From a virus, in the IMG/VR virus record IMGVR_UViG_3300007516_001751, positions 1 to 23,026 of that record: a stretch of DNA of 23,026 bases; one strand, 5' to 3'. Under the pieces are notes generated by a model. The model made no database searches. It saw only the letters and a program-made list of their open reading frames with translations, and had not been told where the DNA came from. Numbering within the stretch: position 1 is the stretch's first letter; each line of letters opens with the position of its first letter. The position numbers and the translations under genes are program-made. Shown one piece after another: positions 1-7,235 of the stretch.

Positions 1-984
1 GCGCTTCGGGTGCTCAAGCCGGGCGGGCACATGTTCGCCTTCGGCGGGACCCGCACCTATCACCGGATGGTATGTGCGATTGAGGACGCAGGCTTCGAAA
101 TCCGGGATCAGTTCGCCTGGGTATACGGCACGGGGTTTCCGAAGTCGCATGACGTGGCGAAAGCCGTTCATGCTCACCAGACAGTCGGGGGGTCATCCCC
201 CCGCAAACGGCGCCAAGCCGAGATGGGGCAGGATTACACCCCCGGCGAGTCATTCGGCCGAGGATTCGACCTCGAACGCATTTATGGCAAAGCCCGCGCC
301 GGGCATCGGCCGATGCATCCGGACGATTTATGTGCCGAGGCCCGCAAATGGCAGGGATGGGGCACAGCGGCCAAGCCTGCGTGGGAGCCCATCTGTCTCG
401 CCCGCAAGCCGCTTGCCAAGGGAATGACCGTTGCGGCCGGCGTGCTGGCGCATGGCACAGGGGCGCTGAATATCAACGGGTGTCGGGTAGCGACAACCGA
501 GAACTTAAATGACGGCGGTTATTCGGGCGGGGCAAAGCGAGCCGAGGACGCCACGAGTTACGCCACCGGGGTAACCGCCGGGGCATTTGTCCAACCCACC
601 GGACGCTGGCCCGCCAACCTGGTGCATGACGGCTCGGACGAGGTGCTGGCGGGTTTCCCGGGTGCGGATTCCGGATCTGCCGCCCGGTTTTTCTACTGCG
701 CCAAGGCGGGCAAGGGCGACCGCGCCGGCAGCAAGCATCCTACCGTCAAGCCCGTCTCCCTCATGCGGTGGCTGGTGCGGATGATAACCCCGCCCGGCGG
801 CGTCGTGCTAGACCCGTTTGCCGGCAGCGGCACCACGGGGCAGGCGGCCATGGAAGAGGGGTTCCGCGCCGTCCTGATCGAGCGGGAAGCCGAATACGTC
901 GCGGACATCCGCCGGCGGTTTGAGGTCATGCCTTCGAATCTGAAGAGCTTCTGGCGTGAGTACCCTCACGATCCAGTCTGGTAA
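1..984 (+). CDS. Site-specific DNA methyltransferase, beta-class architecture (5'-truncated)
   Basis: Transfers a methyl group from SAM to adenine N6 or cytosine N4 in DNA; the base cannot be decided. The frame is open to the window's left edge, so the N-terminus, including the expected DPPY/SPPY catalytic motif, lies outside. Visible are LKPGGHMFAFGG just after the edge (the strand following motif IV), a central variable region with WEPICLARKPLAKG, then HPTVKPVSLMRWLV and the SAM-binding motif DPFAGSGTTG near nt 811-840. That order, catalytic motif before SAM motif, is typical of beta-class enzymes. GC content is strikingly higher than in all following genes, with GC-rich third positions. 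The last 15-20 residues are less family-like. A GTG at 10 could be misread as the start, but the homology-like frame continues upstream of it. Either a recently acquired phage or host gene, or a contig join. Confidence 0.85.
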   Translation, partial: ALRVLKPGGHMFAFGGTRTYHRMVCAIEDAGFEIRDQFAWVYGTGFPKSHDVAKAVHAHQTVGGSSPRKRRQAEMGQDYTPGESFGRGFDLERIYGKARAGHRPMHPDDLCAEARKWQGWGTAAKPAWEPICLARKPLAKGMTVAAGVLAHGTGALNINGCRVATTENLNDGGYSGGAKRAEDATSYATGVTAGAFVQPTGRWPANLVHDGSDEVLAGFPGADSGSAARFFYCAKAGKGDRAGSKHPTVKPVSLMRWLVRMITPPGGVVLDPFAGSGTTGQAAMEEGFRAVLIEREAEYVADIRRRFEVMPSNLKSFWREYPHDPVW

Positions 985-1008
985 TATAACGAAAGCATCA
1001 AATATATA

Positions 1009-1437
1009 ATGGTTGAGATTTTCAAAGACTATATTCCATCGATCCTGCATACAAAGCAGGATCATATGGTAGATGAAGATGCGGAGAAGGTGTATGCACC
1101 TTTTCTCATAAATAGGGCATTATCCCATCATTTTGATACCGTAATGATGGCAAATATGATGAATCTGTCATCAAATATTAGTAAAAGAATGCATTACGAC
1201 TTTCTTCTTGGTACTGTAAGGTCCGTAAAACGTCCGTTTAAGAAATGGCATAAATATATACAGCCTGATGATATTGATATCATTAAGGAAAACTATGACT
1301 GTTCAACCGAGAAGGCCTTGGAGATTCTAAAGCTTTTAACGGTAGATCAAGTACAGAGTATCAAGAATAAGACCAATAAAGGCGGTGTAGACAATGTTAG
1401 AAACCATGATCGAGGTAACACTAAAAACAAGAAATGA
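1009..1437 (+). CDS. 62: DNA polymerase clamp loader small subunit (T4 gp62-like)
   Basis: Small subunit of the T4-type clamp loader, which with the gp44 ATPase loads the gp45 sliding clamp for the replicative polymerase. Recognised by family-like blocks: KVYAPFLINRALSHHFDTV near residues 27-45, HYDFLLGTVRSVKRPFKKWH near 62-81, and ENYDCSTEKALEIL near 94-107 with a lysine-rich IKNKTNKGG segment after it. At 142 residues it is shorter than T4 gp62 (187). The ATG at 1009 has only a poor Shine-Dalgarno, which fits translational coupling to an upstream gene. In T4 that gene is 44, but here the upstream neighbour is a GC-rich methylase. The 3' end overlaps regA by 32 nt, matching the T4 order 62-regA. 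Confidence 0.85.
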   Translation: MVEIFKDYIPSILHTKQDHMVDEDAEKVYAPFLINRALSHHFDTVMMANMMNLSSNISKRMHYDFLLGTVRSVKRPFKKWHKYIQPDDIDIIKENYDCSTEKALEILKLLTVDQVQSIKNKTNKGGVDNVRNHDRGNTKNKK

Positions 1438-1780
1438 TTTTTTGGTAGTAAAAGAAACATTAACTCGAATCGGAGTTGCTTCTAAAAAAGATAATACTCT
1501 TTATCAATCATGCCATATACTTCATAAGCAAGGACAATATTTCATTGTTCATTTCAAAGAAATGTTTCTACTTGATGGTAAGAAATCAGATTTTACCCAG
1601 GAGGATATCGCGCGGCGAAATACTATTGCAAATCTATTACAAGAATGGAAACTACTTACATTAGTTGATCCTAAAAAAAGTTCAACGCCAGTTGTACCAG
1701 TATCATCATTAAAAATACTTCATGCTGACGAAAAAGTTGATTGGGATCTTTGTGTTAAATATACAATAGGTAAAAAATAA
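1406..1780 (+). CDS. regA: Translational repressor RegA
   Basis: RNA-binding repressor of the T4 family that binds near start codons of early phage mRNAs, including clamp and clamp-loader messages, and blocks translation. The protein is very close to T4 RegA in layout: MIEVTLKTRNDFLVVKETLT at the N-terminus, then LYQSCHILHKQGQYFIVHFK, KEMFLLDGKK, an acidic/arginine stretch EDIARRNTIANLL, and the ending VKYTIGKK. I chose ATG 1406, giving 124 residues, because T4 RegA begins MIEITL; an in-frame ATG at 1394 would add four residues. It overlaps the end of gene 62. In T4 the next gene is 43; here dut and a large inserted block intervene. Confidence 0.93.
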   Translation: MIEVTLKTRNDFLVVKETLTRIGVASKKDNTLYQSCHILHKQGQYFIVHFKEMFLLDGKKSDFTQEDIARRNTIANLLQEWKLLTLVDPKKSSTPVVPVSSLKILHADEKVDWDLCVKYTIGKK

Positions 1781-1792
1781 TGGAGATTTATA

Positions 1793-2299
1793 ATGACAAT
1801 TTTGAAAGTACACAAGACTCATGAAAACCACAATCTACCTGTATATGCTACCGAAAATTCAGCATGTTTCGATATTTCGTTTCAGTGTTTGGGTAAAACA
1901 TTTGTGACGGGGTTTGACCGCACTAGTCAGGCTATAACGCAAAATATTGAAAATGAAACTATTATACTTTATGCTGGTGATAGAATTTTGGTTCCCACAG
2001 GATTAATATTTATTCTCGATCCGGGCACAGTCTTAAAGCTTTATGCGAGAGGATCGACGGGAATCAAAAAAGGATTGCGACTAGCAAACTCGGTTGGTAT
2101 TATCGATGCCGATTACTTTCATGAAACATTTATACCTCTGGTAAACGATACGAATGTTAGTATCATCCTTACTCATGGCGATAGGTTGGCTCAGGCTGAA
2201 GTCTGCCGGTATGAAAAAATGACATTTGTTCAATCTCTTCTACCACCAGATCAAACTACTAACAGAGTAGGTGGGTTTGGCTCCACGGGTATCAACTAA
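1793..2299 (+). CDS. dut: dUTPase (deoxyuridine 5'-triphosphate nucleotidohydrolase)
   Basis: Hydrolyses dUTP to dUMP and pyrophosphate, keeping uracil out of phage DNA and supplying dUMP for dTMP synthesis. The five trimeric-dUTPase motifs are visible in order: ENSACFDI (residues 21-28), ARGSTG (85-90), GIIDADYFHE (102-111, with the catalytic Asp region), THGDRLAQ (127-134) and RVGGFGSTG (158-166, the P-loop-like tail). At 168 residues it is a little longer than the usual 140-155, from an insertion between motifs 1 and 2. The ATG at 1793 follows a GGAG at 1782-1785. It lies 12 nt after regA and is probably co-transcribed with it. Confidence 0.95.
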   Translation: MTILKVHKTHENHNLPVYATENSACFDISFQCLGKTFVTGFDRTSQAITQNIENETIILYAGDRILVPTGLIFILDPGTVLKLYARGSTGIKKGLRLANSVGIIDADYFHETFIPLVNDTNVSIILTHGDRLAQAEVCRYEKMTFVQSLLPPDQTTNRVGGFGSTGIN

Positions 2300-2310
2300 G
2301 GAGTATGAAT

Positions 2311-2487
2311 ATGGAGACTGATTTTGGTGATGATTTTAACTTATTTCCACCAGCACTTAAGAAGGGAACAGTGGAAAAGCTGATTATTGATCAGATGGCT
2401 GGCACCTTTAAGATTACAGGAAAGCTTAATGTTCCAGTTGATAATAAATCCAAGAAGCAACTGCTAAATGAGGGTCTTAAGCCTTGA
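2311..2487 (+). CDS. Small hypothetical phage protein, 58 aa
   Basis: Not recognised. The protein is acidic at the N-terminus (METDFGDDFNLFPP) and contains a short beta-rich middle (TFKITGKLNVPV) and a lysine-rich end. No signal peptide or membrane segment is visible. I prefer ATG 2311 over ATG 2305 because the AAGGAG at 2298-2303 is then 7 nt upstream, whereas 2305 would sit almost on top of it. It starts 12 nt after dut and ends inside the next promoter, so it is likely the last gene of the gp62-regA-dut transcript group. Confidence 0.6.
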   Translation: METDFGDDFNLFPPALKKGTVEKLIIDQMAGTFKITGKLNVPVDNKSKKQLLNEGLKP

Positions 2488-2513
2488 CATTACACTAAAT
2501 ACTAGTGTAGAAT
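2484..2513 (+). promoter_or_regulatory. Sigma70-like promoter upstream of small dual-start gene
   Basis: The -35 box TTGACA (2484-2489, perfect) is followed by an 18-nt spacer and TAGAAT (2508-2513, one mismatch to TATAAT). The predicted transcription start near 2520 falls within the Shine-Dalgarno of the ATG at 2530. Transcripts from here may therefore not initiate well at 2530, which would favour the internal start at 2653. Two other intergenic sites in the window share the same CTTGACA core. Confidence 0.7.
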
Positions 2514-2529
2514 GGAAGGAGATAGACTA

Positions 2530-2874
2530 ATGACGAATATATTTAGCTTTTTACTTCCAGGACTTTTTATTGCAAGCGAGCTGGATAAGTTCGAAACCAG
2601 ACTTAAAAATATGAATGATATCTTATATTCTATTAAAAAAGGAGAAATATATATGTCAGTACAACTAGATAAGCTAACAGCAGAGGTTGAGGAGATTGGT
2701 ACTGTGGTTGATTCGGCAGTTGAATTGATTACCAATCTCGCAACTCAAATCCTTAATCTTAAGGACGACCCGGCCGCTCTAGAAGCATTGGCCGCAGAAT
2801 TGGATGCTAAGGCCGCCGTCTTGGCAGAAGCAATATCGGTTAATACTGTAGCAGAGGATGAGGTAGACGAATAA
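2530..2874 (+). CDS. Small phage coiled-coil-like protein with two possible in-frame starts
   Basis: Function unknown. The C-terminal 73 residues, from MSVQLDKLTAEVEEIGTVV on, form a heptad-like, Ala/Leu/Glu-rich helical protein containing LKDDPAALEALAAELDAKAA. It resembles a common type of small phage protein that predicts as a coiled coil. Two starts have good Shine-Dalgarno sites: ATG 2530 (AAGGAG at 2516-2521) and ATG 2653 (AAAAGGAG at 2637-2644). The long form adds 41 residues with a short hydrophobic segment, NIFSFLLPGLFIASELD, that could touch a membrane. The short form matches the usual family length, so it is the safer product. The gene follows its own promoter and is closed by a strong hairpin. 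Confidence 0.65.
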   Translation: MTNIFSFLLPGLFIASELDKFETRLKNMNDILYSIKKGEIYMSVQLDKLTAEVEEIGTVVDSAVELITNLATQILNLKDDPAALEALAAELDAKAAVLAEAISVNTVAEDEVDE

Positions 2875-2889
2875 CTTCAACCACTTAAC

Positions 2890-2921
2890 GTCTCCGAGGA
2901 ATAATTCCTCGGAGACACTTT
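2890..2921 (+). terminator. Terminator-like hairpin before the glycan gene block
   Basis: A perfect 12-bp inverted repeat (GTCTCCGAGGAA at 2890-2901 and TTCCTCGGAGAC at 2905-2916) with a 3-nt loop lies 15 nt after the preceding stop codon. Only a weak T-run, ACTTTAT, follows, so it may terminate partially or act as an mRNA-end stabiliser. No convincing promoter lies between it and the gene at 2940. Confidence 0.7.
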
Positions 2922-2939
2922 ATGATCCAGTGAGGCTTA

Positions 2940-3707
2940 ATGAGCAAAATACCGTCCGCTATTGTTATAACCCCATCTATAAATTCCACGAAACTATATG
3001 ACGCCGTTGATTCTGTTGCGTCTCAAACCTACTGTGAACTAACCCATCTGATTGTTATGGATGGTATCATTCTTAGTGAATACCACAAACGAGAGTTGCA
3101 TAAAAGATCATTTAAGAACATTGCAGTTGTTGAACTACCTTTCAATACAGGAAAGGTTGACAATCAAAGCTTTTATGGTCATCGTATCTATGCTGGTTTT
3201 TCACAGTTGGTTAATGCCGATTATGTATTCTTTCTTGATGAAGATAACTGGTTTGATAACTTTCATGTCGAATCACTGATTGATCTTCTTGAGAGCAGAA
3301 AAGAACTTGACTTTGCCTATTCTCTGAGAGGAATATACAATAAAGATCGAGACTTTTTGATCAATGATAACTGCGAATCCTTGGGTAGATGGCCTATTTG
3401 GTGCACCCCTACGGATAAGTTGCAATATCTAATAGATACATCCTCCTTTTGTTTTAGGCATAACTTCATTAGAGATACTGGATGTTTATGGAACAGTGGT
3501 TGGGGTGGAGATAGACGATATCTATCTTTGGTTGCAGATAATGCCAAATTTGATACAACTGGTAAGCATACCCTATGCTACAGATTAGATGGTAATCCCA
3601 ACTCTGTAACTGAAGAATTCTTCATCGAGGGCAATCGAAGCGTCACAAACTCATATAAAAAGCTAAATTCAACGCATTTTCCTTGGGGAGAACCACTACC
3701 ACTATGA
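2940..3707 (+). CDS. GT2-like glycosyltransferase
   Basis: Probable GT-A-fold enzyme transferring a sugar from a nucleotide sugar to an unknown acceptor. The N-terminus IVITPSINSTKLYDAVDSVA followed by QTYCELTHLIVMDG is the GT2 nucleotide-binding start, and FFLDEDNWF (residues 98-105) supplies a DxD-type metal site with Asp100 and Asp102. SGWGGDRRYL (186-195) may be the acceptor or base region. At 255 residues it is a catalytic domain only, with no membrane helix visible. First gene of the sugar block; its stop overlaps the next ATG by 4 nt. The start at 2940 has GAGG 4 nt upstream. Donor and acceptor are unknown. Confidence 0.82.
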   Translation: MSKIPSAIVITPSINSTKLYDAVDSVASQTYCELTHLIVMDGIILSEYHKRELHKRSFKNIAVVELPFNTGKVDNQSFYGHRIYAGFSQLVNADYVFFLDEDNWFDNFHVESLIDLLESRKELDFAYSLRGIYNKDRDFLINDNCESLGRWPIWCTPTDKLQYLIDTSSFCFRHNFIRDTGCLWNSGWGGDRRYLSLVADNAKFDTTGKHTLCYRLDGNPNSVTEEFFIEGNRSVTNSYKKLNSTHFPWGEPLPL

Positions 3708-4462
3708 GTAACCTAGCCCAACTCGCTTATAGATTGAAAGATAACTCCAACACTTTGCATGATTCCGAGGAGTTCTTCAAATTCATTGTGTCCAACCTAA
3801 AGGAAACTCACTCTCAGTCTTTCCAGGACTTGTGGGTTGCATATGAGTCTTATCGTAATGATCCCCAATCCTGTGATACTAGATTCTATGTCGAATTCGG
3901 TGCGCATGACGGTCAGGATGGAAGTAATACTCTATTTTTGGATAACAAATACCTGTGGGATGGTTTATTGATTGAGCCAAATCCCCATACCTATAAGAAG
4001 CTGAATGCCCATTCACTAGAACATAGACTCGGTGGCTATGAGATAGAAAACAAGGCGATCTATGATGTTACTGGCGAACTGATGCCGTTTACGGCTACAC
4101 TTGACGACCATCAGTTTTCAACATTTAGTGAGAATCTGAGTCAGGTTCCCCGCGAACTAAGTCAAAATATTCAACATTTATTTGTCCATACTGCAACTCT
4201 CTATGATATTTTAGATATCTGGGATGCACCCAAGATTGTAGACTACGTTTCAATGGATACGGAGGGGTCTGAATATAGAATTTTGAAGAAGTTCTTAGAG
4301 GAAAACAAGAGCACATATAAGGTTGGTATGTGGACTATTGAGCATAACTACAAACCAGAAAGAGAATCTATTTATCAACTTATGATCGAGAATGGTTATA
4401 TTCGAAAATTTGAAGAATATAGCCGCTGGGATGATTTTTACATTTTAGGAGCTAAAGCATGA
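3704..4462 (+). CDS. FkbM-family SAM-dependent methyltransferase
   Basis: Probable O-methyltransferase acting on a sugar or other small acceptor. Family features: FYVEFGAHDGQDGSNT near residues 63-78 (SAM-binding motif I), GLLIEPNPHTYKKL (about 90-103), VSMDTEGSEYRILK near 180-193 (the FkbM hallmark) and WTIEHN further on. The first 60 residues, with FQDLWV, resemble the usual lead-in of the family. I use ATG 3704, which overlaps the preceding stop as ATGA; an upstream in-frame ATG at 3683 would add seven unlikely residues. FkbM enzymes often occur in polysaccharide clusters, which fits its place between two glycosyltransferase-like genes. The end overlaps the next start by 4 nt. Confidence 0.88.
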   Translation: MSNLAQLAYRLKDNSNTLHDSEEFFKFIVSNLKETHSQSFQDLWVAYESYRNDPQSCDTRFYVEFGAHDGQDGSNTLFLDNKYLWDGLLIEPNPHTYKKLNAHSLEHRLGGYEIENKAIYDVTGELMPFTATLDDHQFSTFSENLSQVPRELSQNIQHLFVHTATLYDILDIWDAPKIVDYVSMDTEGSEYRILKKFLEENKSTYKVGMWTIEHNYKPERESIYQLMIENGYIRKFEEYSRWDDFYILGAKA

Positions 4463-5466
4463 CATTTGAAGATACAAAAACTTTGACGGCCTATGAAGAG
4501 TCTGTCTGTAGTAATATTGTACTCACGCCCGAGGAGTTTGAGCCGGTCGACCTGGTTATCGGAGCCTTTGATGGTTATACCTGGAAAGATATAGAACCTT
4601 GGGTTGTATCTTTGGAGAGGTGCGGGTTCAAAGGAGAAAAGGCTGTCATTGCGTATAATGTCGAAGCCAGTGTGATTAAGAAGCTTGATGATAGAGGCTT
4701 TAAGGTCTATGCGTTTGGTTTTGACGACCGAGGAAATGCAAAGGCTGAAAACCTCCGTTCTATTGTGGTTGAAAGGTTTTTGCATCTATGGTCCATATTA
4801 TCACCACTTGAGGAAAAATATAGATACATCATTACAACAGATGTAAAGGATGTTATTTTCCAGAGTAATCCTATTGATTTACTTGAAACATTCTCACCTG
4901 ATGGTTTTGAAATCTTTGTGGCTGGCGAGGGTATTACTTATAATCAGGAGCCCTGGTCACGAAATAATATGGATATGACATTTGGTAATGTATTTTTGGA
5001 TCGCGTAAAATATAGGGAGATTTTCTGTGCTGGGGTTATCGGCGGCACTTCTACTCATTTTTTGGACTTGTGTATGAATATAGCTATGGTTTGTAGAGGA
5101 ATACCATGGTCCGTCCCTGGTGGCGGCGGCCCCGACCAAGCTGCATTGAATATATTACTGTCCCAACTAATATGGGAGAGAACCACGATGTTTTTTGATG
5201 TATGGTGGCCGTGGTGTCGCCATTGCGGTACAACCAAAGCGGCTATGGAAGCTGGTTCAGGGCAACTCGGATTTGAAGCCAAGAATAATCCTGATTTTGA
5301 TCCAAAATCCGTAGATTTTTTGTCTATGGATCCTGTGTTGGTGGATGGTAAGTTATGTATGATGAGGGGTTCCCCTCGGGGTAAAGAAGCCGTCCCTTAT
5401 GCTATAGTTCATCAATATAATCGAGTCCCAGCCTGGGCTAATCTTGCGGATAACTATCGTGAATAA
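4459..5466 (+). CDS. Putative GT-A-type glycosyltransferase, unassigned family
   Basis: I infer a glycosyltransferase from motifs, not from a known family. YRYIITTDVKDVIFQ (residues 121-135) resembles the DxD loop of GT-A enzymes (Asp128, Asp131). CAGVIGG (190-196) and VPGGGGPDQAALN (219-231) resemble the acceptor and DQ segments of GT8/GT6-type folds. HQYNRVPAW near the C-terminus could supply the late His metal ligand. Length is 335 residues; no signal peptide or membrane helix is seen. It overlaps the FkbM gene by 4 nt and the next methyltransferase by a few nt, so it is translationally coupled into the sugar operon. Alternative: a non-catalytic or differently acting member of this fold. 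Confidence 0.65.
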   Translation: MTFEDTKTLTAYEESVCSNIVLTPEEFEPVDLVIGAFDGYTWKDIEPWVVSLERCGFKGEKAVIAYNVEASVIKKLDDRGFKVYAFGFDDRGNAKAENLRSIVVERFLHLWSILSPLEEKYRYIITTDVKDVIFQSNPIDLLETFSPDGFEIFVAGEGITYNQEPWSRNNMDMTFGNVFLDRVKYREIFCAGVIGGTSTHFLDLCMNIAMVCRGIPWSVPGGGGPDQAALNILLSQLIWERTTMFFDVWWPWCRHCGTTKAAMEAGSGQLGFEAKNNPDFDPKSVDFLSMDPVLVDGKLCMMRGSPRGKEAVPYAIVHQYNRVPAWANLADNYRE

Positions 5467-6061
5467 TATATATACAGATCAAGATTTCAAAACTATCGAG
5501 CACCACCGAGACCTCGGTATATGGTCCCCGGATCATTACTCCTCAATAGGGTTGGCCCCATATATCAAAAGGTTGGGAAATGATATAGAGGGTATTGAGA
5601 TTGGTACAGGTAAAGGTGAGTCGGCCTATCTGTTGCTTGATCGATGCCCCAATATCAAGAAACTATACACTATAGACCCATTTTCTCAATGGGATAACTG
5701 GAACGGTACCGATACTCAAGAAGATCAGGATAGATTTAAGGAGATCGCTCATAATAACCTCCTAAAGTTTGGTAGTAGAGTAGAAATATTGGAATTAAGT
5801 TCTGCTGTTTGTATAGCGGAGGATGGGTTTGACCAGGAATCTATGGATTTCATTTTTATTGATGGGGATCCCTCTACCGAAAGTACAATGTTTGATCTGG
5901 CCAACTACTATCGATTACTTAAGGTAAAGGGAATGTTTGCAGGACACAACTTTCAGTTCAAGACCGTTTACGACGCCGTGCAAGAGTTTCGAAAGAAGTA
6001 TAATATCAATATACCGATTCAAAAATCAACAAACGGTACATATTTTTGGTATAAGGTGTGA
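5459..6061 (+). CDS. Class I SAM-dependent methyltransferase (Methyltransf_24-like)
   Basis: Probable small-molecule or sugar O-methyltransferase. GIEIGTGKGESAYLLLDRCP (near residues 44-63) is SAM motif I with the strand-2 Asp in YTIDPF. MDFIFIDGDPS is the motif usual in the Methyltransf_24 group, where the Asp binds metal or SAM. The LLKVKGMFAGHNF stretch corresponds to the post-III strand, and a basic RKKY segment follows. The start is uncertain: GTG 5459 overlaps the preceding stop and gives 200 residues, TTG 5444 adds five more, and no clear Shine-Dalgarno is present. It lies between two glycosyltransferase genes, suggesting it modifies the same glycan. Confidence 0.75.
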   Translation: MNNIYTDQDFKTIEHHRDLGIWSPDHYSSIGLAPYIKRLGNDIEGIEIGTGKGESAYLLLDRCPNIKKLYTIDPFSQWDNWNGTDTQEDQDRFKEIAHNNLLKFGSRVEILELSSAVCIAEDGFDQESMDFIFIDGDPSTESTMFDLANYYRLLKVKGMFAGHNFQFKTVYDAVQEFRKKYNINIPIQKSTNGTYFWYKV

Positions 6062-6063
6062 CA

Positions 6064-6990
6064 ATGGAAAAACCGCCACTTAGGTTATCATTTACTGATA
6101 CCTATGATAATGCAAAGAAGTTCTGGGTCTGGGCTCTAGGCACACGTTATGATGTTTCAGTCGTGGATCAAGACACGGATTTACTTATTTTTGGAGACCA
6201 AAACTTTGGTTCAGATCATTTGAGCCAAAAGTGGAATATCACCAAGAAGTTGTTTTTTACCGGGGAAAATGTCAGGGCGACATGGACTGAGTGTGATTAT
6301 TCCTGTGATTTCGATTACAACTTTAATGTACCAGAGAAACTTCATCGTTTCCATTATAGACTTCCCCTATACGTTTTGGAAATGTGGGCTTATATGGATC
6401 AGCACGGATATGCATTTGATTATTTGTATAACCGGCATGAGGGGGTGGATCTAGAGAAAGAATATGATATTAAAACCAGGTTCTGCTCATTTATCCAGTC
6501 TAATCCTAATGTAGAGGTGAGGAATCAAGTATTTCATTGGCTCAATAGTGTCCAAAGAGTGGATTCTGGGGGACCATTGTTTAATAATATGGGATATGTG
6601 GTTGATAGACCGGGTGGTCATATGAGTAAACATGACTTCATAAAGACTAGAAAGTTTAATCTGGCGTTTGAAAATGGTTCGCATATTGGATATACAACCG
6701 AGAAGCTACTCAATGCTTTCTATGCCAATGTCATTCCGATCTACTATGGTAATCCAGAAGTGGTATTGGATTTCAATAAAGAGGCATTTATCAATGTCCA
6801 TGATTTTGTTGGTAATGATGGGCGCATTAATGGTGATGCATTACTGAATAGTATCGCGATTCTTAATCTTCACAAAGGAATGTACCTTGACATGATGAGC
6901 AAAACAGTGTTTAATAGTAATAATACATCAACGGATATTATGAAACTGACAGACTGGTTTCATGAGAATGTTTATAAGGAGATTATGTAA
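6064..6990 (+). CDS. GT10-family glycosyltransferase (fucosyltransferase-like)
   Basis: Resembles alpha-1,3/4-fucosyltransferases, which transfer fucose from GDP-fucose to a GlcNAc- or glucose-containing acceptor. The C-terminal half carries the family hallmark: FNLAFENGSHIGYTTEKL followed by FYANVIPIYYGNPEV (around residues 196-233), where FEN, GYTTEK and IYYG line the donor site. The N-terminal half contains LIFGDQNFG and the LFFTGENVRATW element seen in the acceptor domain. At 308 residues from ATG 6064 it has GT10 length without the C-terminal heptad repeats of Helicobacter enzymes. AAGG at 6052-6055 supports ATG 6064; GTG 6058 is an alternative. No GDP-fucose synthesis genes are visible, so donor supply from the host is inferred. 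Confidence 0.85.
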   Translation: MEKPPLRLSFTDTYDNAKKFWVWALGTRYDVSVVDQDTDLLIFGDQNFGSDHLSQKWNITKKLFFTGENVRATWTECDYSCDFDYNFNVPEKLHRFHYRLPLYVLEMWAYMDQHGYAFDYLYNRHEGVDLEKEYDIKTRFCSFIQSNPNVEVRNQVFHWLNSVQRVDSGGPLFNNMGYVVDRPGGHMSKHDFIKTRKFNLAFENGSHIGYTTEKLLNAFYANVIPIYYGNPEVVLDFNKEAFINVHDFVGNDGRINGDALLNSIAILNLHKGMYLDMMSKTVFNSNNTSTDIMKLTDWFHENVYKEIM

Positions 6991-7235
6991 TGAAAAAGAT
7001 TTTTCTAAAGTTGAGCATGATTGAAACCAAGAATGATATTTATATCGACCCATTTGAAATCGTGTCATTTGTGGAAAAAACTGAACGTTCTGGTAGAATG
7101 GATAATGACGGTAAGTTCGAGCCGTCGATAACTTTTGTAGAACTTCACACCAAGACCGGTGCGCTGATCAAGGTTATTGCCACGGGACAGGGTATTGTTG
7201 ACTTGATCAACCAAGCCAATGAAATCAATGTCTAA
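6990..7235 (+). CDS. Small hypothetical protein, 81 aa
   Basis: Not recognised. It is a compact, probably beta-rich protein: KIFLKLSMIETKNDIYIDPFE at the start (split here as KIFLKLS and NDIYIDPF), then ITFVELHTKTGALIKVIATG, ending in a short helix GIVDLINQANEI. The layout resembles small phage proteins that state a setting or threshold domain, but no function can be assigned. It starts within TAATG at the stop of the GT10 gene and overlaps the next gene, so it is made from the sugar operon mRNA. It is the only obviously non-enzymatic gene inside the block. Confidence 0.6.
   Translation: MKKIFLKLSMIETKNDIYIDPFEIVSFVEKTERSGRMDNDGKFEPSITFVELHTKTGALIKVIATGQGIVDLINQANEINV

Noticed and set aside
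505-1065. Minus-strand open frames within the GC-rich methylase
   Set aside because: GC-rich sequence lacks stop codons in several frames; only the + frame carries methyltransferase motifs.
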